Shown here piece by piece: positions 58,626 to 64,000 of a stretch of 64,000 nucleotides of DNA. The position numbers and the translations under genes are program-made. Source of the DNA: Akebia trifoliata (Eukaryota; Streptophyta; Magnoliopsida; Ranunculales; Lardizabalaceae); NCBI GenBank assembly GCA_017979445.1, contig CM030713.1, positions 26,395,163-26,459,162 of the forward strand, written 5' to 3'. Numbering within the stretch: the first letter of the stretch is position 1; each line of letters starts with the position of its first letter. A model generated the notes under the pieces. That model saw only the letters and a program-made list of their open reading frames with translations. It was not told the DNA's origin and ran no database searches.

Positions 58626-59508
58626 ATATATAAATGGATATATATTTATAAGTGTTAGAAGAAATACATATAAACAGACTGGACAAGTCAATGGACTGCA
58701 CACAGCTCGAGCTTCGTCCACTTCAAATGGGCTTAGGGAGATCCAGTATGGATGCAATCAGGCCCTCCCAACCATTCAAATTAATGCACTATTAGAGTCA
58801 ACGAAGGATTCCTCGTATCAGATATTAATAAAAGGTAATTTCCTGATCTTATCATCCTTTTGGATTTCTCCATAGTGGATTTTGACAATTGAGGGATTGC
58901 TACTTCACATAGTCATAAAAATCCATCTGTTAAAAAAATTGCAACTCAGGACCATTCATTTTCAATTTTTTTTTTTTTAAAATCTCATACACCTCATGAG
59001 GCTTACATGACTGATATATTAATTTTGAATAATGTTGAAGTGATGTCAGCCTGAAAATATCTATGATTCCTATTCACTTTCACGTCAAGAAGTGTGATAT
59101 GAGGTTCCAGCTTGAGATCACTCCAGCACGACTCATAAAGATCCACTCCCCTCTCTTTACAATTGAATGACAAAAATTTATTCTACAAAAAAAAAAAAAA
59201 TTTCAACTAATTGAGAATATTAGAGATGCCCTGTGTTTTTAAAGGAAACTGATGATATGTCTCTTGACCTCAGTCATTTTAATTAATTAATAATAAAATA
59301 GCTAAATGCCCTCATCTTCAATCTCAAGCCAAAAAAAAAACCTTAGATTTTTCATATTAAAATCAGACACCTCTTACTAATTTTGGGGTATATAAAACAA
59401 ATCAACAAACCATTATTACACACACAACAACAACAACAAAAAAAACACACAAAAAAATATGGAATCAAACATTAATTGAAATACAATCTCCTCAATGCCT
59501 CAACAATA
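58626..59508. other. Region downstream of PME B3, non-coding
   Basis: No gene. Around 59222-59350 it resembles DNA that lies upstream of the A genes (near 36750-36880 and 11200), with shared landmarks gagatgc, cttgacct and aaatgccctcatc. Confidence 0.5.
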
Positions 59509-61271
59509 TCATCCCCAGAGGCCATTAGCAAAGGGCACACCAGTGGCAGGCAACCATGACCCACCAGCTATGAAGTTCGTTACACTAAATTGAGATGCTT
59601 CAGATGAAGTCATTATAACATGATAGCCACGCCATTTAACCCGCCTTGTAGTCGAAGAAGCTGGGCCCAAATTTTTGTACTCTCCGTAGTATAATGTATC
59701 GAGAGCAAAATTTCCGTCCCACTCCAACCAACCTGAAGGATCAACCAAGGTATCAAGATATGTCTGAAGGTAGACAGTTCGGGAATACTGCTTCCATGGT
59801 CTTCCCAAGTATGTCTTGAATGAGCTTAGCACCGGACTTAAGTCGGCTGAAGCCATGACCCGTGAATCATGGATTGAAATTCCTGTGTTTTGGTTTGGGT
59901 CAGTTCGGCCTTGGGCTGTTACCACATTTGATTGCCCGTCCATTGGTCTTCTTGCATAAATCATGCAATTTTGAAGAACTACAGCGGCATTTCCGAATAT
60001 GAAGTCGACTGTGCCATAAATGTAGCACTCTCTATAGAATTGTCTCTGGGAATGAACATAGAGAGTGTCTTGATATCCTTCGAAACCACAACGATAGAAG
60101 ACGGATAGATCAGACCCTGATCGAAGTGCGACTGCTTGATGATTTTGTGGGCCAGCTGTGTTACGGAATGTAATTCCATGTGCGAAAAATCCTTCTCCCG
60201 TCACGGCTGAATATCATTAAATTGTGAGAAAATTAGTTATATATTCTCAAACTATTGAATAATCTAGACCAAAATTTCTTAATTCATGAACAATATTAAT
60301 CCTCCTAAATTTTATATTTTTAAGGATAACTGAGTCTAATTCGTTCCATCATTGTTTTTTCAGCCAAATAAACATATAAATGTCAGGAGAAAATCAATTT
60401 CGCTTCTCTTACCAACAGTGGCAGAGTCGAAGGTGGTAGAACCTCCTCCAACGCTTTGGCTCCCAGTGATAATTGTTCTTCGCACACCATGGCCAACAAG
60501 CATTATATTCTTCATCTCGTTTCCAATCAAAATGTTCTCCCTATAAACCCCTGTTTTGACATGAATCACAAATCTACTACTTCCATTCCTCTGCTTCGAT
60601 GCGGCATCAAGAGCTGCATTAATGGTACTAAAGTTCCCTGACCCATCTTGTGCCACCACAAGGTTAGCTTGTGAAGCTGGCGATGATGCTTGCAATAGCT
60701 TTCGATCACCACCCGAGACCCAACTTGGGTACCCATCTTTGTATTTTTGTTCCTCGTTTGGAAGCTTATTAATAGCCAATGTGTTACAAATCAATTTCGT
60801 GACATTGTTTGACATGAGAGGCCATATGAAGTTCAAGGCCCCAAGCTCGGCAAAGCCCGCTCTACATGTCTCAAGGTTGGTGAGGGCTGTGCTTAACCAT
60901 GTTTGTGCATCGACATTGGTGCACCTAGTATTTGGATCGATGGTATGGTTGAGTTGGAATATAGTGTTCTCGTAGAGCTCTAAACAATCAGCCAAGGCAG
61001 CCTTCTCCCGCTCGTTGCGACATTTAGGCTCTAGCCACTTATTGTGACTTTGGGCATGTAACGCTTGATCCATCGCTATTTGTACCTCCATTTTTCGGAA
61101 TTCGGATTTGGTTTTGGGTACAAAAGATTGAGATTGCCTCATGAAATCTTTGCAAACGTCAGGATTTGGAGTCTTGCTGCACCACCAGTTAATGTCCTTG
61201 GGGACATTAGTCGATGTGGCGGGTGACAGAAATGATGTAAAGAATAGGAGGATTATGAACATCGTTACCAT
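59509..61271 (-). CDS. Pectinesterase with PMEI pro-region, PME B3 (two exons)
   Basis: Third B-type gene. Exon 1 is 61271-60413, intron 60207-60412 (206 bp, same phase-1 site), exon 2 is 60206-59509; 518 aa. The start corresponds to the second Met of B1/B2, because the first is lost (the minus strand reads CTGTCCAATGG). Signal peptide, PMEI-like pro-region, RKLL at 190-193 and all catalytic motifs GVYRE, QAVAL, QDTL, DFIFG and LGRPW are kept. The GDG motif is GHG, and the C-terminus ends FANGLWG, two residues past the others. More diverged from B1/B2 than those are from each other. Intact by reading frame; activity not certain. Confidence 0.93.
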
Positions 61272-62158
61272 TGGACAGGTTTATCGGATTCCAGAATAGG
61301 GTTTGAGGGTTTATGTTTATTGATTTTGTATCAATGAGGGGTTCAATTTATATTGGGGATATGAGATGGGGTCACAAGGTGATTATGAATATGGGGACAC
61401 ATATTTCTTTAATGTTTTGTTGTTAATTTTCATGTTATATTATGAAGTTCATGAAATAAATAAGGTGGTTGTGATTTTCTATTTAGAATTATTAGAACCG
61501 AAAATTAAAGGCATCCTTTGATGTTTGACTTTGACTTTCATGAATCATAGGGGTGGTGCCGCGTCGACTCATGCAAATAATGAGAAGGACGCAACTTAAT
61601 TAAATGCTATCAAGAAGACCTTCATGATCAAATCAAATGCTGACCGTATGATTAACTGCACTTATTTGACCTAAGATGAATACGAGTATAGGACCACTAT
61701 ATCTATATCAGCTATAAGAGTCGGGATCCTTCATATGGTGAGTTTATTACAACTTTAAAAGTGTAGCTACTCACATGTTTTAAGAACTTTTCTAACTTCA
61801 TTACTATTATAATGATATAATGAGAGAAGGTGGAGTAGAAGTGGTTTAACACCCAAATTTGGATTTCAAAAATGTCTCCATCTTAATATTTAAATTATAT
61901 ATAATCTGGGTCATTTTGATCGTAACAAAAAAAAAACGTAATCTTAAAAATTATATATAATTGGTCAATTTTCAAAATTATACAAATATCTTTCACACTT
62001 TCTAATTTTAAAAATCACCTTTTAATTAATATTTTACAAATGAGCCCTTTAGATATATGTGTGTTTGCGCATGCCACTTTCTAGTCTAATGAATGAGAGA
62101 GCCAAATTAATGATAGGTTTTCTATGCATCCATTTTCATATGAATCATTGATTAGTAG
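61272..62158. other. Upstream region of PME B3
   Basis: The first 500 bp match the B1/B2 upstream DNA to about 61780 (gggatccttcata, gtgagtttatta). After that no gene or repeat is recognised up to the LTR. Confidence 0.6.
61348..61354 (-). promoter_or_regulatory. TATA-like box of PME B3
   Basis: The minus strand reads AATATAA where B1/B2 have TATATAA, about 77 bp before the ATG. Confidence 0.5.
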
Positions 62159-62960
62159 TGTCGACAATAAATTTTACAAATCTACCTCGAGATTTATAAA
62201 ATAAGATCGTAAATGATTTTATTGATTTTGATGAAAACGAGAGTACAAATTTCAGTGTTATCCTCTTATTAATAGTCAAGTACAAAAAGATAACGTATGT
62301 AGCTTTTCTTCTCTCCAGACTTCGTGTTTTATCGGTTGAGAAAGTTATTTTGACAATGACTTTATGCTTGATCTTTTTTAGAGGTTTCTGTATATTTTTT
62401 TCTTTTTGGACTTCGCACTTTATCGAATAAGAAAATTTTCTTAGCTTTCGGAGAAAGGTTTTATGCTTGATCTTTTCTTTAATCAGAGTCCAGATCTCTA
62501 AAGAACTTTGTTTTGTCTCTAGAGAGGGAGATTCTGTCTTATGAGAGAAAGTGATCTCGATCCCCTCTCAATGAAAGAGGCCTTGATATTTATAGACTTA
62601 GGGTAAAATGGTATTTCCAAATATTCTCTCTTATCTAACCGGATTTTATATAATCGATTTAAATGGTATTTAGTTATTGATCCAACCCATTTGAATGGAC
62701 TTTGAATTTAACCGTGGGCTAATCTATTTGTTGGGTGTATGGGCCTAATACCTAATGCAGATCATTTAGATTTGCTTGATCATAGGCTTTATATACAGAA
62801 ACTCAAATCCAAACCATATGAGATTCATCTCAATCAATAGATCCTAATTTAGATTTGTAGGTTCAAGTTTGATTTTAGGTACTTTTCAATAATTTAGAAA
62901 GTTGTCAGGTCTCTTTAAATTTTTTATGCTTGCAAATGCCTCCTCAAGGATGTGTTGTCA
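62159..62960 (-). mobile_element. LTR related to the solo LTR at 43254, inverted
   Basis: The plus strand starts tgtcgacaataaattt, the complement of the 43254 LTR end, and continues with the complementary cacgaag/gataaa landmarks. On the minus strand a TATA stretch, tctataaatat, leads into gaggcctctttcattgagag. The right end near 62960 is tgtgttgtca. About 802 bp. No target duplication seen, so edges are approximate. Confidence 0.65.
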
Positions 62961-64000
62961 AATGCGTATCTGACGATGATACATTCTTGATATGTTGACA
63001 TGAGTGATTATATGGGGAGTAGCATTTCCCTTTTCTTAACTCATGTTGAATGTTAGGATCGACTTTCCTTATTTTTTTTTTTTTTTTCTTAATTTCTTTT
63101 ACAAGATTTACTCGATGAAACGCGAGGACCGGCGATTGCAGGTATTGACGATGTGCCACTTGATCTTGTTATTCTGTGGAAAAAAAAATTTGTGGAAAGA
63201 TGTCAAATCTTCTATGATGCCTCCTCTGAAATTACAAATACCAATGGCCACGTACCCTTTGTGTTTTGTCTTGTAATGCAAATTGGAAGTATCATGACAT
63301 AGGTTAACTCAAAGTAAACGAGATATAACCATTTATTTCAATCTCATGAGTAGAATGCTCATTCCATTATCAAGATTATACTCATTTTTCAATGCATGAC
63401 AGAGACCTTTTCTTTAAAAAGTAGTGGTGTTACTTTCTTTAAACAAAGTAGTGGTGTCACTTTCACAGGGAACACCTCCCTTGGATAACTTTTCAAAGTT
63501 TTATTGAAGATTTAATGAATCTCCATAACACTCAATGCTTTGACTAAGGCTAAAAACCTTTTCTCTAAAGAAAAGTAATAATTTTACTACTTTTTCAACA
63601 AAATTACACAACTCCCTTGAATAGTTATCCAAATTCTTGTACAATGAATTCCCAACCAGCCTATGGTTTGATTGAGGTCAAGAACCTAAACTATATTAAA
63701 TATTGTTCTCTATCCCAACCGAACATCTTATTCTTATTAAAATATGTTCTAATTTTAATGTGTAGTTGATTTCCTTTATCCGACCATCTTCTTCCCATTT
63801 TAAATAGGAATGAATTCTTAAGAGAATTCGAAGGTAATTTGGGGTGGAAGAATTGTAGGTTGAGATTAATAATAGCTTGAAGATGATTGAGTCGACTATA
63901 AGTTATCATTTCTTCAACCTTTCTCCTTCAAAAACTTTCTCACTCAATGAACATCATCCCATCTATTGGTTTTTTCAGTTAAGCACAACTTTACAACAAT
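62961..64000. other. Intergenic, no gene recognised
   Basis: AT-rich to the window edge. A short direct repeat of gtagtggtgt(t/c)actttc near 63421 and 63450 is visible. The short open frames here have no family features. Confidence 0.5.

Noticed and set aside
1..64000. tRNA, rRNA or other structured RNA genes
   Set aside because: None recognised by eye on either strand; a tRNAscan/Infernal run would be decisive.

Overview
The window is nuclear DNA from a flowering plant, most likely a eudicot. It is AT-rich, its genes have GT-AG introns and TATA boxes, and retrotransposons and MITEs lie between them. I cannot name the species. The only intact protein-coding genes I can support are five two-exon pectin methylesterase (PME) genes of the pro-region (PMEI + PME) type. 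They form two subfamilies: A (12476-14143 and 38021-39688, + strand) and B (22195-23962, 50857-52623 and 59509-61271, - strand). All five keep the catalytic Gln/Gln/Asp/Asp/Arg set, an RKLL processing site and one phase-1 intron at the same codon.

Layout: 1-3885 is part of a Ty3/gypsy (Tat/Ogre-like) LTR element. It is inserted into the RNase H end of a Ty1/copia element (3886-8177) that carries four in-frame TAG stops and one frameshift. About 8492-24450 is duplication unit 1: PME A1 and PME B1 in convergent orientation with an 8-kb spacer. 24450-32258 holds an orphan piece of the same spacer and a second decayed copia element split by a 1741-bp solo LTR with a perfect 5-bp target duplication. 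About 32259-53265 is unit 2 (PME A2 and B2), a diverged copy of unit 1 enlarged by a hAT-like element, a CACTA-like MITE, a LINE fragment, a solo LTR, a chain of inverted-repeat MITEs in TA microsatellites and a hairpin-monomer satellite array. 53265-58246 is repeat-derived DNA. 58247-61780 is a reduced third unit with only PME B3. 62159-62960 is an inverted relative of the solo LTR at 43254.

The PMEs would be secreted through the ER/Golgi and de-esterify cell-wall homogalacturonan after the inhibitor-like pro-region is removed. The cluster grew by duplication of a convergent A/B pair, and a third pair apparently lost its A member. Because units 1 and 2 align over long non-coding stretches, many insertions can be read against an empty site in the sister unit. 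That gives a relative insertion history for about ten elements. The most unusual signal is a MITE family sitting only in (TA)n tracts whose arms match almost perfectly within each element but differ between elements.
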